DNA from: Euleptes europaea
Taxonomy: Eukaryota; Chordata; Lepidosauria; Squamata; Sphaerodactylidae
Assembly (NCBI RefSeq): GCF_029931775.1
Contig: NC_079328.1
Location: forward strand, 8,918,501 to 8,982,500
DNA: 64,000 nt
Reading direction: 5' to 3'
A program made the translations under genes and the position numbers. Below the pieces are notes generated by a model. It saw only the letters and a list, made by a program, of their open reading frames with translations. It was not told where the DNA came from and did not search any database. Within the stretch, counting starts at the first letter, position 1; the number at the start of each line of letters is the position of its first letter. Below, one piece after another: positions 22,428-32,995 of the stretch.

Positions 22428-24613
22428 TGGTGAATTTATCTTCCAGGACCTTGACTTCCATTGAGGAAAGAGTCCTGAGTTATGGGTTGAATTTTGTGCC
22501 GACACCGAACTACTCTTCCTTTCAAACCCGAGTAGACATGTTTAAAATGCTCAGACTTGTAAAAATAAAAGATCATTTCAAAAATAAGAATTCTCCTATG
22601 ACTCCCTTTCGCCCCAAATCGAGATTTATTCCGAACACGAGTAACCCCATGATAACGGCCTTTCAGACTGCAGTCGGTAGAGACATTGAGAGACTAGAGG
22701 ATAGACATATCCCTAAATATCAGAACCTAACCAGGATTGAGAGGACTGCCTTAGAGGGACTTGAGGCTGATAATAATCTGATTATACATCCCGCGGATAA
22801 AGGCGGGGCCATAGTTCTACAAGATAAAAAAGACTATGTGGAGGAAATCATGAGACAATTGGGACACAGTGAATATTATCAGAAAATTGGGAAAGACCCA
22901 ACTAGTATTGTCTCCAATCTGGTAATTAAAGCAACACAGGAAGCATTACAGGGGGGTGATATTGATAACACCACAGCTGAATTCTTAATTAATAAATACC
23001 CGAGAATGCCAGTCCTATACACCCTACCAAAAATACACAAACCTGGGCGGATCCCACCCGGAAGACCCATAGTGTCAGCATCACAGAGCGTTCTAGAGCC
23101 GGTTGCACAATATCTAGATTTCCATCTCAGGCAATTTGCGGTGGATACCGAATCCTTTGTTAAGGATACCACCGACTTTATCAGGTATATTGAGAATATC
23201 CAGGTACCGGGGGATTGTATTTTGGCCACCGTTGATGTCATGTCATTGTACACGAATGTCCCTTTAAGTGACACTCGCCGTATCATTGAATCATTACTTG
23301 AGTCTCGAGTAGACCCTATTCCATCTACGAAGTTTCTAATTTCCCTTATTGACATTGTGTTCAAAAACAACTTCTTTAGATTTGACAATCAACTGTACCT
23401 ACAAACCGGGGGTATTGCGATGGGGTCTCCGGTAGCCCCGACCGTCGCAAACATTTTTATGATTGATTTCGAGAAGAAATACATTTATGGTAATCACCCC
23501 TTTAAAAAAGATGTGTGGGGGTATCGACGGTACATTGATGATCTTTTATTTCTGCTTTCCCCTGATGTAGACTTTGATTTATTTTTAGGCTGGCTAAACA
23601 GCTGCGCTAGCATCCAGTTTACTGGAAAACCGGAAGAGAAACAAATACCCTATCTAGACACAATGGTGTACAAGGATAACAACAAACTGGCAGTGACTCT
23701 ATATAAAAAGAACACGGATAGAAATGCCCTGTTACATTTTCAATCTTTTCATCCCAGACATATGAGGGAGAATCTACCCTATGGGCAATTTCTGCACATC
23801 AGACGTAACACTACCTGCACACCGGATTACCTGCAGCATGCAGCAGCACTGGAAACCGCATTGGCAGATAGAGGTTACCCCAGAAAAGTCATTCAAAAAG
23901 CCAGATGGAAAGCAGATGTTGTAGATAGGGACACTTTAATATACAGGAACCGAGAGAACGAAGAGGTGGAAAAACCTTTAGCTTTTGCTTTACAGCACAG
24001 CCACTTGTCAGCGCATGTTGCAGGGATTATAAAGAAACATTGGCATCTGTTGTCTGATATCCCAGGGTGCTCTGTACCTCCCAAAATAGGCTATAAAAAA
24101 ACTAATTCATTGAAAGATAGGCTGGTACATTCTGATATATATAAGGAGACCAAAAGACAGTCTGTTGTGGGACATTTTAAGTGCCATCAGTGTCTCGCAT
24201 GCAATTTGGCGTTGGAGGTGAAAGAATTTAAAAGAACTGACTCGGATTTTAATTTTAAACTACGCTCATTTTCTAATTGCAATACCAAATATTGTATTTA
24301 TTGCCTCATCTGTCCCTGCCAACTTATTTATGTTGGCTCTAGTGTACGGCCAATAAAAGCACGCATTTTAGAACATAGGTCTAGGATTAGGGCAGGGATA
24401 ACTACAGCCCCGGTGGTCGACCATTTTTTAAAGCTGAAACATAATGAGAATGAGTTAAGATTCTTTGTAATTTGGCGTCTACAGTCCAATAGATTTAACA
24501 GGAGTGATAATGAAAGAATTCTTAGACGCAAGGAAGCATACTTGATACATGTTCTGAATACCATGGCCCCTCATGGTTTAAACTTAGAGAACGACTTGTC
24601 CTGTTTCCTGTAA
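22427..24613 (+). CDS. PLE reverse transcriptase / GIY-YIG endonuclease
   Basis: The enzyme copies PLE RNA into DNA at a nicked target. The frame has 728 codons without a stop. It opens with NLSSRTLTSIEERVLSYGLNF, a conserved PLE start block. Reverse transcriptase motifs follow in order: HPADKGGAIVLQ, LPKIHKPGRIPPGRPIVSAS, TVDVMSLYTNVPL with catalytic Asp at 270, GGIAMGSPVAPTVANIFM, and RRYIDDLLFL with the YIDD site at 369-372. A Cys cluster (CHQCLAC) precedes the endonuclease at about 622-715: CIYCLICPC, IYVGSS, a RILEHRSR block, and the likely catalytic Glu 703 in RRKEAYLIHVLNT. The first listed codon is GTG and the first ATG is codon 38, inside the conserved block, so this frame is probably not started independently; translation likely comes from upstream. 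All visible catalytic residues are intact, which suggests recent insertion. It is a mobile-element gene, not a host gene. Confidence 0.85.
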   Translation: MVNLSSRTLTSIEERVLSYGLNFVPTPNYSSFQTRVDMFKMLRLVKIKDHFKNKNSPMTPFRPKSRFIPNTSNPMITAFQTAVGRDIERLEDRHIPKYQNLTRIERTALEGLEADNNLIIHPADKGGAIVLQDKKDYVEEIMRQLGHSEYYQKIGKDPTSIVSNLVIKATQEALQGGDIDNTTAEFLINKYPRMPVLYTLPKIHKPGRIPPGRPIVSASQSVLEPVAQYLDFHLRQFAVDTESFVKDTTDFIRYIENIQVPGDCILATVDVMSLYTNVPLSDTRRIIESLLESRVDPIPSTKFLISLIDIVFKNNFFRFDNQLYLQTGGIAMGSPVAPTVANIFMIDFEKKYIYGNHPFKKDVWGYRRYIDDLLFLLSPDVDFDLFLGWLNSCASIQFTGKPEEKQIPYLDTMVYKDNNKLAVTLYKKNTDRNALLHFQSFHPRHMRENLPYGQFLHIRRNTTCTPDYLQHAAALETALADRGYPRKVIQKARWKADVVDRDTLIYRNRENEEVEKPLAFALQHSHLSAHVAGIIKKHWHLLSDIPGCSVPPKIGYKKTNSLKDRLVHSDIYKETKRQSVVGHFKCHQCLACNLALEVKEFKRTDSDFNFKLRSFSNCNTKYCIYCLICPCQLIYVGSSVRPIKARILEHRSRIRAGITTAPVVDHFLKLKHNENELRFFVIWRLQSNRFNRSDNERILRRKEAYLIHVLNTMAPHGLNLENDLSCFL

Positions 24614-25012
24614 ATGGTTCCTGTAAATGGTGACTGTCACTTTAAGAATCTGGATCAGTTGCAATGTACATCAGCTGTAGTAAGGAGTTGACACCAGAGA
24701 GCTATTTAGGTAACTAGATTACACTGTTGTAATAATGCCACTAGGATCCTTACCTGTAATGGACGGTATCCTTCTACTTACCTCTGTTGGGGAAGTATAG
24801 TATACTTTATTCATAAATGGGTTATTCGGTTGAAACCTGAGACTACGGATGATGATGAATAATTGCACGCAATATAATTTTGTAAGTATATGATGGACTT
24901 TTGTATATATTTATTACCAACTATGTTAGGAGTAGTATTTGTTGTGGTTTGAGATGAAATGTGTTTTAAAGATATTTGTGACTATGAAAGAGTTTTATTT
25001 ATTGTATTACAT

Positions 25013-25066
25013 AGGAAGAACTGAGGAAGAATTGGGCTGTGTGCCTTGAAACGATCGTTTTCTCCT
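25013..25066 (+). ncRNA. candidate type I hammerhead ribozyme in PLE tail
   Basis: Parts in order: stem I 5' strand AGGAAGAA (25013-25020), core CTGAGGA (25021-25027), a stem II region (25028-25047) with a GGC/GCC hairpin, core GAAAC (25048-25052), a very short palindromic stem III (ACGATCGT, 25051-25058), the triplet GTT (25057-25059, which obeys the NUH rule), and stem I 3' strand TTCTCCT (25060-25066). Stem I pairs in seven positions with one bulged A, and both strands abut the core. Stem II is the weakest part: only A-U and G-U pairs lie next to the core before a bulge. PLEs of many animals carry such motifs, where they process the RNA. Confidence 0.45.
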
Positions 25067-25602
25067 GCAATTAATCAACTGCTGCAAAGAAAAGAAGTAC
25101 ATCTTTAAAGACATTTCAATTGACTTTATTCCATACTTACCTTACATAGGAATTGTTGTGAACTTGTGCTTTGGGGAAATTTTACATGGAAAAGAAATAC
25201 ATATGCTTGTTGGGAATATATGTTGTTGGTGGGTATATTACCACGTACTGTAAATATATAGCCAGCATATTGTTGGCATTGCTCATAGCTATTCCTATAC
25301 TGAATTTCTCATCTTATGATAAGTGTATAGAGGTGTCTGATTTGTTTTCCACCACCTGAAGGTTGGCAGCCCTACTAAATGCCTTTGAGAGGTCCATGGG
25401 AATCCATAGGTCCATAAGCCTTATCCATCTCCTGATCCAGGTGTCAAAAAACTGGGCTCTTAATGCAGATTCTTGTTCTGTTCAAACAATGGTTCATGCT
25501 GAGGCCTAGCAAAGATGGAAGATTCTTTTACCGAAATGCAGCAAGTTGTTGATATTGCAGAACCTTGGATAAGGAGGATGGGAATCCAGGCGCAGTTCAC
25601 AC
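25067..25602. other. PLE tail end and spacer
   Basis: 25067-25348 is the rest of the PLE 3' untranslated region, AT-rich and without a clear poly(A). 25375-25602 is a spacer with no feature apart from the hAT target site at its end. Confidence 0.45.
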
Positions 25603-27331
25603 TAGGGCTGTTGAAAAAAAAAATCGGTAAAATTCGGATTCGGCAAAATTCAGCCTGTTTTTATTCAGGAAATGCCGAAGTCCGAACTTCCCCACTTCGG
25701 ATCTGTGCAATTCAGCATGAAATCCGGAGTTCAGGGGAAACTTCGGCCAAATAAAGCCATTAAAAACACAATTGCGCCTTTCCGCAGCTCCAGGGGGGGC
25801 ATTTTTGGGGGTAGAGGTCCGAAACTTTCAGCGAAGCTTGAGGGGACCCTTCTTGCAGGAACCCCCAAGTTTTGTAAAGTTTGGATCAGCGGGGGCTGAA
25901 ATATGGGCCCCAAAAGGGGTCCACTCTCCTTAATGTGCATCTCTGACAATGGGGGTTTGCAATTAGCAGAGCTTGCCGCCCACTCCCGAAGCTCCCAGCC
26001 CCGACAAACAGCTGAGCTGCGGGGAGCAAGGGCGGGGCAGGTGCGAAGAAGTTTGCAAACCATGCAAAGCAACACGTTTGCAACCATGCAAAGCAACAGG
26101 TGACGCCTGGGAGTTTGCAAACCATGGAAAGGGACAGAGGCACGCTAAAGGAGCAGGAGGGGTGGAATTTCCCCTTTTGCATCAGACTCGAGACCAGGAA
26201 AATGCATTCTTTAAGTCACAATTTGAAAACTAGTTTTGAGCAAGCATCAAAATAGACCTAACTGATCTTATGAATGAGGGGAAACCTGAGGACACACAAC
26301 TGAAGCCCCCCCCTTAACCAGGGAGAGAGAGACTCGAGGGGGCACACACACCCCAGGCAGAACGGGCGAAAGCCCCCTTAGGCGTCCCCCCCACCCACAG
26401 AAACTGCTCCCTCCCCACACACACACAGACTCTGCTTTCCCCACACACAGAGAGAGAGGAGAAAAATTATAGAGAAAAGCCCCAAAATGGGTCTTACTGT
26501 GGATGTCTTCTTCGCACCCGCCCCGCCCTTGCTCCCCGCAGCTCAGCTGTTTGTCGGGGCTGGGAGCTTTGGGCGTGGGCGGCAAGCTCTGCTAATTGCA
26601 AACCCCCATTGTCAGAGATGCACATTAAGGAGGGGGGCCCATTTCAGGGCCCATTTCTCAGCCCCCCCGACCCAAACTTCACAAAACTTGGGGGTTCTTT
26701 CAAGAAGGGTCCTCTGAAGCTGTGCTGAAAGTTTGGGGGCTCTACCCCCCTAAATGCACCCCCTGCAGCCACAGAATGGTGCGAATGTGTGCTGTAAATG
26801 GAATAAAAATGCATATTAAGGGGGGGACCCCTTCCGGGGCCCATATTTTGCCCCCCCAATCCAATCTTTACAAAATATGGGGGTTCTTGCAAGAAGGGTC
26901 CTCTGAAGCTATGCTGAAAGTTTGGGGGCTCTACCCCAAAAAATGCATCCCCTGCAGCCACGGAATGGCTCGAATGTGCACACGCACCCTCCCCAAGGGG
27001 GATCTCTCTCACACACAAACAGATACTCTCTCTTTCTCTCCCCGGGCCGCGCAGCAGCTGGGCTCATGCACTTAATCGCAACTGATTGGCCAGAAGAAGA
27101 CCCAGCTTGGCCACGATTGGTCGCAGGAGAATGCTGCTTACTAACTGATGGTTATGCTGCTGCGCCGAAACCCGAATTTGCCGAATTTATTTGCTGAACA
27201 CCCCGAACTTGCTGAATTCGGCTCCCCATTTTCCCGCCTTTTTTGAGTTCGGTTCCATCCGAACTAATACTGCCGAATCAGGGGAAATTCGGCTGTTTTT
27301 CGGTTCAGGACGAACTGAATCGACAGCCCTA
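25603..27331. mobile_element. fold-back hAT-type DNA transposon, non-autonomous
   Basis: The ends TAGGGCTGTTGA (25603) and TCGACAGCCCTA (27331) are inverted repeats flanked by a perfect 8-bp duplication GTTCACAC (25595-25602 and 27332-27339), the hAT hallmark. The 1729-bp body codes for no transposase. Its inside is built from copies of one module: 25797-26050 is the inverted copy of about 26507-26756, and about 26630-26790 is repeated directly at about 26815-26976. It also carries several CpGs and GA/CA-rich runs. Confidence 0.85.
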
Positions 27332-27339
27332 GTTCACAC

Positions 27340-27595
27340 CACCAAGCGTAATCAACTCAAAGGACACTGGGGCTGGGAGAGAACATTCCACTGAATGAAC
27401 ATCTAGTGGGAGAGAGGCCTTGTTGAGGGGCTGGACACAGCTGCAGAGTGTCTGGTCATGTCGGCAAAGTCCATTGACCCCTAGGTCACTTGGCCAGCAA
27501 CAGGTTTCATTGGTCAAATGACATCAGAGACCATACATTTGATTGGCTAACCAAGATCAGGCCATATAGCTTAGATCAGGCCATATAGCTTAGAT
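27340..27595. other. spacer with a 19-bp tandem pair
   Basis: The unit GATCAGGCCATATAGCTTA occurs twice (27555-27573 and 27574-27592) and a third partial unit runs into the next MITE. The remaining spacer is unassigned. Confidence 0.6.
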
Positions 27596-27784
27596 CAGGG
27601 GTGTCAATCATAAGGCCTGAGGGCCAGATCTGGCCCTTTGAGAGCTCTTGTCCAGCCTGCAAGTCAGCAGAGGCAGCCACCCCCCTCTCACTCTCCATCT
27701 GGGCTGGTGAGGCATGGCTCAGCCCCCACCAAGTAACATTTATGTCATATCCGGCCCTCGTAACAATGGAGTTCGACACCCCTG
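27596..27784. mobile_element. hAT-type MITE, 'CAGGGGTGTC' family
   Basis: The 189-bp element starts CAGGGGTGTCAATCAT and ends with the inverted GTTCGACACCCCTG. The flanks GCTTAGAT and GGTTAGTT agree at six of eight positions, a worn 8-bp duplication. Near the ends lie CTGAGGGCCAG and CCGGCCCTCG, also typical of this family. Confidence 0.7.
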
Positions 27785-28083
27785 GGTTAGTTCCTTCATT
27801 CTAGTTTGGTTCCTGCTTCTTGCATGGTCCTGCTTGTTCAACTCACAAATGTAAAGCAACCAGGAGTGAGCATACTATGGTCCTCCATGCAGCAGAGGGC
27901 ACTCTGTTGCCATCGTTGCTTCTGTTCTGTGGGTGAGAGGGGGCAGGGAGGTATGCTGGTGTTGTCATGCATTAGTTAGCTGCTTTCATAAATAGTTGGT
28001 AGGGGGCAATGTCAGCATGCTTCTGCTCCATGATTATTGCATGTGGGTGTTGTCACTATGGACCCCAGTGCAGTTGCTACCTC
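27785..28083. other. unassigned spacer
   Basis: No feature seen. Confidence 0.4.
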
Positions 28084-28870
28084 TCAGCTCCGTGGAGTTA
28101 GGCTCTTTGGGGTGAATTGGTATGAAAGCTGGGCAATGAAGAAAGCTGACAGGAAGAAAGTAGATTCCTTTAAACTGTGGTGTTGAAAGAGAATGTTATG
28201 GATACCGTGGACCGCCAAAAAAAAAAATGCATGGATTCTAGTTAAATTGTGGGACTCCCTGCCCCAGGATGTGGTGATGGCTGCCAACTTGGAAGGCTTT
28301 AAGAGGGGAGTGGACAAGTTCATGGAGGAGAGGGCTATCTATGGCTACTAGTCAAAATGGATACTAGTCATTATGCATATCTATTCTCTTCAGGATCAGA
28401 GGAGCATGCTATTATATTAGGTGCTGTGGAACTCAGGCAGGATAATGCTTCTACAGTAATCTTGTTTTTGGGCTTCCTAGAGGCACCTGGTTGGCCACTG
28501 TGTGAACAGACTGCTGGATTTGATGGACCTTGGTCTGATCCAGCATGGCTTTTCTAATGTTCTTATGTTCTAGACCAAATAAAGTCTGAACTGTCCCTAG
28601 ACGCTAAAACAACTAAACTGAGGCTATCATACTTTGGTCACATTATGAGAAGACAAGAGTCAATGGAAAAGACAATAATGCTAGGAAAAGTCGAAGGCAG
28701 CAGGAAAAGAGGAAGACCCAACATGACATGGATTGACTTGATAAAGGAAGCCACAGCCCTCAGTTTGCAAGACCTGAGCAAAGCTGGTAACAAGAGGACG
28801 TTTATTAGGACATTGATTCACAGGGTCGGAAGTGACTTGACAGCACTTAACACGCTCACAGGACTGTCTC
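28084..28870 (+). mobile_element. BovB (RTE) LINE 3' portion split by CR1
   Basis: The first part (28084-28241) is the BovB stretch around TGGTATGAAAGCTGGGCAATG. The second (28568-28870) encodes YFGHIMRRQESMEKTIML and GKVEGSRKRGRPNMTWID, the BovB C-terminus, and ends GACTTGACAGCACTTAACAC. A CR1 fragment separates them. An A-run near 28217-28227 has broken the frame. Confidence 0.8.
28242..28567 (+). mobile_element. CR1 3' end inserted in BovB
   Basis: It starts in TTAAATTGTGGGACTCCCTG and ends at the CR1 terminus TTTTCTAATGTTCTTATG. TTCTAG borders both sides (28236-28241 and 28568-28573), a probable short target duplication. BovB text continues across it. Confidence 0.8.
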
Positions 28871-30391
28871 TCCTCACTTGACAATGCTCACAAATATTAA
28901 TTGTATAAACAGATGCTGAATCTCATACCAATGTTTGTAGGTACATATGTAAAAGTCACACAAGTGTATCACCCTATATTACACGCATTTTTAAAATAAC
29001 CGCTGATAATAAATGTAATTTTAAAACATACAATTTTTTTCTGTTGTCAAAATCAAATGTTTGCCATGCAAAATACAATCATTAAATTGATTTTTGTGCC
29101 TTGTTTAGTTTGAAGGTTTATTTCAGCAACATAAATATTTTATGAAACAAACTAGAATTTTTGCTGGTTGTGAATAATCAGTTGGATAGTTCATCAGTCA
29201 GTTTGCCAGCGTTTGCCAGGCTGCATCACTGTATTCCTTACCGTATTCCTTCCTAGCCATGCAGTACAATGCAATTGGCTTCTTGCACATGTGTATTCTT
29301 ATATAGCCCAATCAAGTTCCACTACCTCACATCCTTGTTTAAATAGACAAATCAGTCACAAATCATACAAATGAGCCATAAATAAATGCTGATTTTAATA
29401 AAAGTACACCCTTTGGTGTTCCTTTAAGTAGTCTGTAGTGATGCTAATGGCCATGGATCAGTTTGCATCTGCAGCATCTTTGCACATGCAGGCATTCATA
29501 GCTATCCAGCACAAACTGAATAGACTGGGTGATCAACTCACATGTAATTAGCACCTTCAAACATGGTATGTTCAACTGTGGAATTGGCTGGTGGCAAAAT
29601 TCACAGTGAAAAACCATTTTTAAAAAAGCACACCACTTCTGAAAATGATCTTTCAAGAATTACATTGATACTTGCAGAGTGGTATACAATTATGAGTTTT
29701 TGGGCTGCATTGGTTATGCCAGAGATGGCACTGGTATTTGGAGACAATGTGTGCTCCTAGGAGAGACTTGCATTAAATCAGTGTAAAGGCATTTTCAAAG
29801 GAGGTAGAGAATATTTTACCATGAAGCCTGCTTGACACTTCATTTCAAAAGTTCATAGTTAATGCTTCAGAAACAAGACGCAGACAGGGAACTTGACTTC
29901 AGAAGAGATCAATGGGGGGGAGCAAATAATATATAAGGATACAACTGTTGACAGGGATGTCACTGCATACCACCCAGTGTGAAGGGAACAGCAAAATATT
30001 TTTCATGACAGGAAATGAATTTAGCAAAGCCTAAACTGGAATGACTACATCTTCAGTATATGGACACAGGCAATATAGTCTGCATCTCTATAAAGGCGGA
30101 ACAAACAGGACTGCAGTAGTTGCATCTGATAGAAGTACCCCAGATATTGCCGCCTTCTGCTTCTAGTCACAGCAGCTACACCAACAGTGCAATCCTATGC
30201 AATTATTTCAGTGTAACTGTAGAGAATTGCACTATTCATCGTGAGCAAACTTTCAGAAACACATCCAGAAGCTTACAAATAGGTTACCTGCCCTGCCATG
30301 GTCAGATGGCTGGGCTGTCACTGGACCAAGGAACAGATCAAAAACTGAAACAGTAAGAGGACAGGTGCAGGGTGGGGGAGTGATGTGATAT
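28871..30391. other. repeat-poor intergenic DNA
   Basis: About 1.5 kb in which I recognise no element. Such a stretch near a developmental gene could hold conserved non-coding DNA, but nothing in the sequence alone proves it. Confidence 0.4.
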
Positions 30392-30608
30392 CAATGTATG
30401 TATGTATTTATTTTTACTCCACTTGTCTTCCCAGTGGGAATCCAAAGCAGCTTACAACCACTCTCCTCCATTTTATCCTTGCAACAGCAATCCTGTGTGA
30501 TCGGTTAGGGTGAGAAAGAGGTGTGAAAGTTCACCCAGTGAGCTTCCATGGGAGAGTGGGGATTCGAACCTCTTTCTCTCCAATCGTAGGCTGTTACCAC
30601 ACCACTAA
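30392..30608 (-). mobile_element. tRNA-derived SINE
   Basis: On the minus strand: a head with the GGTTCGAATCCCC-like B box (near 30550), the body, and a tail TTCCCACTGGGAAGACAAG with an A-rich TAAATACATACATA end. It belongs to the family at 15010. Confidence 0.7.
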
Positions 30609-31379
30609 CTTACTGAAGAGTGTCCTTGTGTTCGATCTTATAAATTTGGCATTGAATGCAAATTTTTGTCTGTGTGTTGCTGCTTTCTCCATTTTATTCT
30701 TTCCTTTCATCCTGTCTGCACCTTCCCAAAAAACATGATATGTTCCCTTGGGAGAGCGTTGCATCATTTGCATCATTCATGACATCGCAGATTCAGTGGT
30801 AACGGTCCTAGATTGGTGTTCTAATCACAACTGCACACTGGCTCTTCATGGTGGCTGCTATCTTGTACAGTTTCTTTTGAAATTAACATTTCAATGGAGA
30901 ACATTACTAAGTTTTGCTACAGATGCAAGGAATTGGTGCTATCAAGGACACAACTCCAGACACTGAATAACTTCAAACTGGATCTCAGTTAAGGAGTGCT
31001 GTCAACCACTTTGTGGCTTCTGAAGCAACTTCTATTGGTAAAACAAAGTTAATACAAAAATACTGGAAATTATGAGTCAAAAGTCAACAGGATTGCTCAT
31101 TTCAGAGAATTCATCAAAGTATAAATGAAAGCTAAAAGTGACACATTGATAGGGCTGGATCTATTTGTTGTCTCCAAAAGATTGGTAGCCGTTGAAGGAA
31201 AAGAATCACAGACTGAGCTTTGCGCCTAGACAGCAGATGATTTGATGAACCTGCAACACAAACCAGAGCTGGAAAAGCGTTTTGTTTTGAACTCCAGAAA
31301 TGTTATCACTGAAAGGAAAGTACTTTAAAACTATTTGTATGTCTCCTGGATGCTAACTGATAGTCAACAAAAATGAATC
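30609..31379. other. unassigned intergenic DNA
   Basis: No gene or repeat recognised. Confidence 0.4.
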
Positions 31380-31391
31380 CTCCATGCCCTT

Positions 31392-31546
31392 CCCGCCCAT
31401 CAAGTTGCAGCTGACTTATGGTGACCTCCTAGGGTTTTCAAGCTGAGAGACATTCAGAGGTGGTGTGCCATTGCCTGCTTCTGTGTAGTCCCGCTTAGCT
31501 TCTGAGAGTTTCCAAGATCTGATGAGATCAGGCTAAATCAGGGTGT
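31392..31546 (-). mobile_element. 5S rRNA-derived SINE, internally shortened
   Basis: The minus-strand copy has the BovB-like tail first (CATCAAGTTGCAGCTGACTT) and then the 5S part, but the middle of the 5S region (the GGATGGGAGACC block) is missing. It is flanked by a 12-bp duplication CTCCATGCCCTT (31380-31391 and 31547-31558). Confidence 0.8.
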
Positions 31547-31558
31547 CTCCATGCCCTT

Positions 31559-32365
31559 ACTGTTGCTAAAAGACTTCTATCACCACACTGGATAGATAAA
31601 CGCCCTCCTCCCTTAATCCAATGGATTGAGGATGTGACGGACAAAGGGTTGATCTTCAGTTGAAGATGAGAGACAAGGAATGGGCAAAGCCAAGAGGCTC
31701 ACTCTCTGAGCTCTGAGGGAAAGAAAGAATTTGAAGATTGGTAACCTGCAAGTGAAGAAGCTGTGAACAACTGTGAGAACCTGAGGGTTCAGTTTGGCCT
31801 AAGCTAGTGAAACCACAACCTGTGGAGTGACAGGATTGAGACTGGGAGGAAGAGGACCCTTTCTCAGGTCACAAAGAGGGATTAGTCTCTGGGGAAAGAG
31901 CTATTCCAGATACAGGGTAGTGTGAAGGGATGACTGCCACTGGTGTGGGGCAGTTCAGTAGTGAGAACAGGAAGAGAGATTTTGGGTAAATCTTACTTCT
32001 ACATTTCTCTGGGGAATAGAAACTGAATGGTCTCTCCCTTCCCTAATAGCTAGGTGGCAGGGTTTGAGTAACTACTTCTCTTGGAGTTCTGGGGAACAGA
32101 CCTAAGTTTGTGAAGAAAGAACTTAAGGCATACAACTTGTGTAACATCTAAGCCAAATACGAACTAAGCTTTCTGTTAAGTAATCTTGTAAATCTCTCTC
32201 TCTCTGGTTTTCTGCTTCCCTTCAATACAGTTTTCCCTCCAATTTCCATCCCTGATACATGAGTTAATAAACCTCTGTTTTATTGTTTGTTAACTTTAAA
32301 AAGTCTCTGGTGATTCATTTATATTCTGAGGTAAAGTAAGGTAGTGGGGACTGAGAAGGAGAAAA
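31559..32365. other. unassigned; possible solo LTR-like stretch
   Basis: The second half has AATAAA (32276-32281) followed shortly by a T-rich and GTCTCTGGTGATTC stretch, a layout seen in the ends of old retroviral-type LTRs. No matching end pair or flanking duplication was found, so I do not assign a family. Confidence 0.2.
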
Positions 32366-32995
32366 ATGTGTGTGTGTTAAGTGCCGTCAAGTCGCTTCCG
32401 ACTCATGGTGACCCTATGAATGAAAGTCCTCCAAAATGTCCTATCTTTGACAGCTCTTGCAAATTGAAGGCTGTGGCTTCCTTTATTGAGTCAATCCATC
32501 TCTTGTTGGGTCTTCCTCTTTTCCTGCTGCCCTCAACTTTTCCTATCATGATGGTCTTTTCCAGTGACTCTTGTCGTCTCATGACGTGACCAAAATACAA
32601 TAGCCTCAGTTTAGTCATTTTAGCTTCTAGGGTCAGTTCAGGCTTGATTTGATCTATAACCCACTGATTTGTTTTTTGACAGTCCATGGAATCCATAACA
32701 CTCTCCTCCAACACCACATTTCAAAGGAATCTATTTTCTTCCTATCAGCTTTCTTCACTGTCCAGCTTTCACACCCATACATAGTAATAGGGAATACGAC
32801 GGCATGAATTAATCTAGTCTTGGTGGCCAGTGATACATCCTTACACTTCAAAATCTTTTCTAGCTCCTTCATGGCTGCCCTTCCCAGTCTCAATCTCCTT
32901 CTGATTTCTTGGCTGCAGTCTCCCTTTTGGTTGATGGTGGAGACAAGGAATAGAAAAATAATCTCCTCATAACACATTCTGGCAAACAGCAAAAA
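32366..32995 (-). mobile_element. BovB (RTE) LINE 3' portion
   Basis: On the minus strand: NQKGDCSQEIRRRLRLGRAA, then MYGCESWTVKKADRKKIDSF, then YFGHVMRRQESLEKTIMIG and KVEGSRKRGRPNKRWIDSI, in two overlapping frames (32654-32992 and 32403-32717). The 3' end at 32366-32400 is the tail CGACTTGACGGCACTTAAC with a GT-rich terminus. It is the least damaged BovB copy here but is 5'-truncated and frameshifted once between the two blocks. Confidence 0.85.

Larger units (their letters stand above)
21839..25348 (+). mobile_element. Penelope-like element (Neptune/Poseidon-like)
   Basis: A retroelement of about 3.5 kb with a reverse transcriptase and a C-terminal GIY-YIG endonuclease, the defining pair of Penelope-like elements. 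It is inserted in a MITE and flanked by a 16-base repeat CCACCACCTGAAGGTT (21823-21838 and 25349-25364), which I read as its target duplication. The 5' end starts directly inside coding-like sequence, so it is probably 5'-truncated and lacks the leading pseudo-LTR. The 3' untranslated part (24614-25348) holds the hammerhead-like motif. The Cys-rich block before the endonuclease suggests the Neptune or Poseidon clade known from fish, amphibians and reptiles, but the clade needs a tree. Confidence 0.85.
21642..25374 (+). mobile_element. hAT-type MITE split by a Penelope-like element
   Basis: The MITE starts TAGGGTTGCCAGCTCC at 21642, breaks at 21838, and ends GGTTGGCAGCCCTA at 25374. Its two parts sum to about 207 bp, the normal size. 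Flanking 8-mers are TTAAATGC (21634-21641) and CTAAATGC (25375-25382), a target duplication with one difference. A 3.5-kb PLE fills the break, so the MITE is older than the PLE. Confidence 0.85.

Noticed and set aside
22879-23388. 169-codon minus-strand frame
   Set aside because: It is the antisense shadow of the PLE reverse transcriptase frame.
26644-27075. Overlapping open frames in the hAT element
   Set aside because: They arise from tandem module copies and match no transposase motif.
31559-32365. Solo LTR of an old retroviral-type element
   Set aside because: Only a poly(A)-signal layout is suggestive. No TG...CA ends with flanking duplication could be placed.
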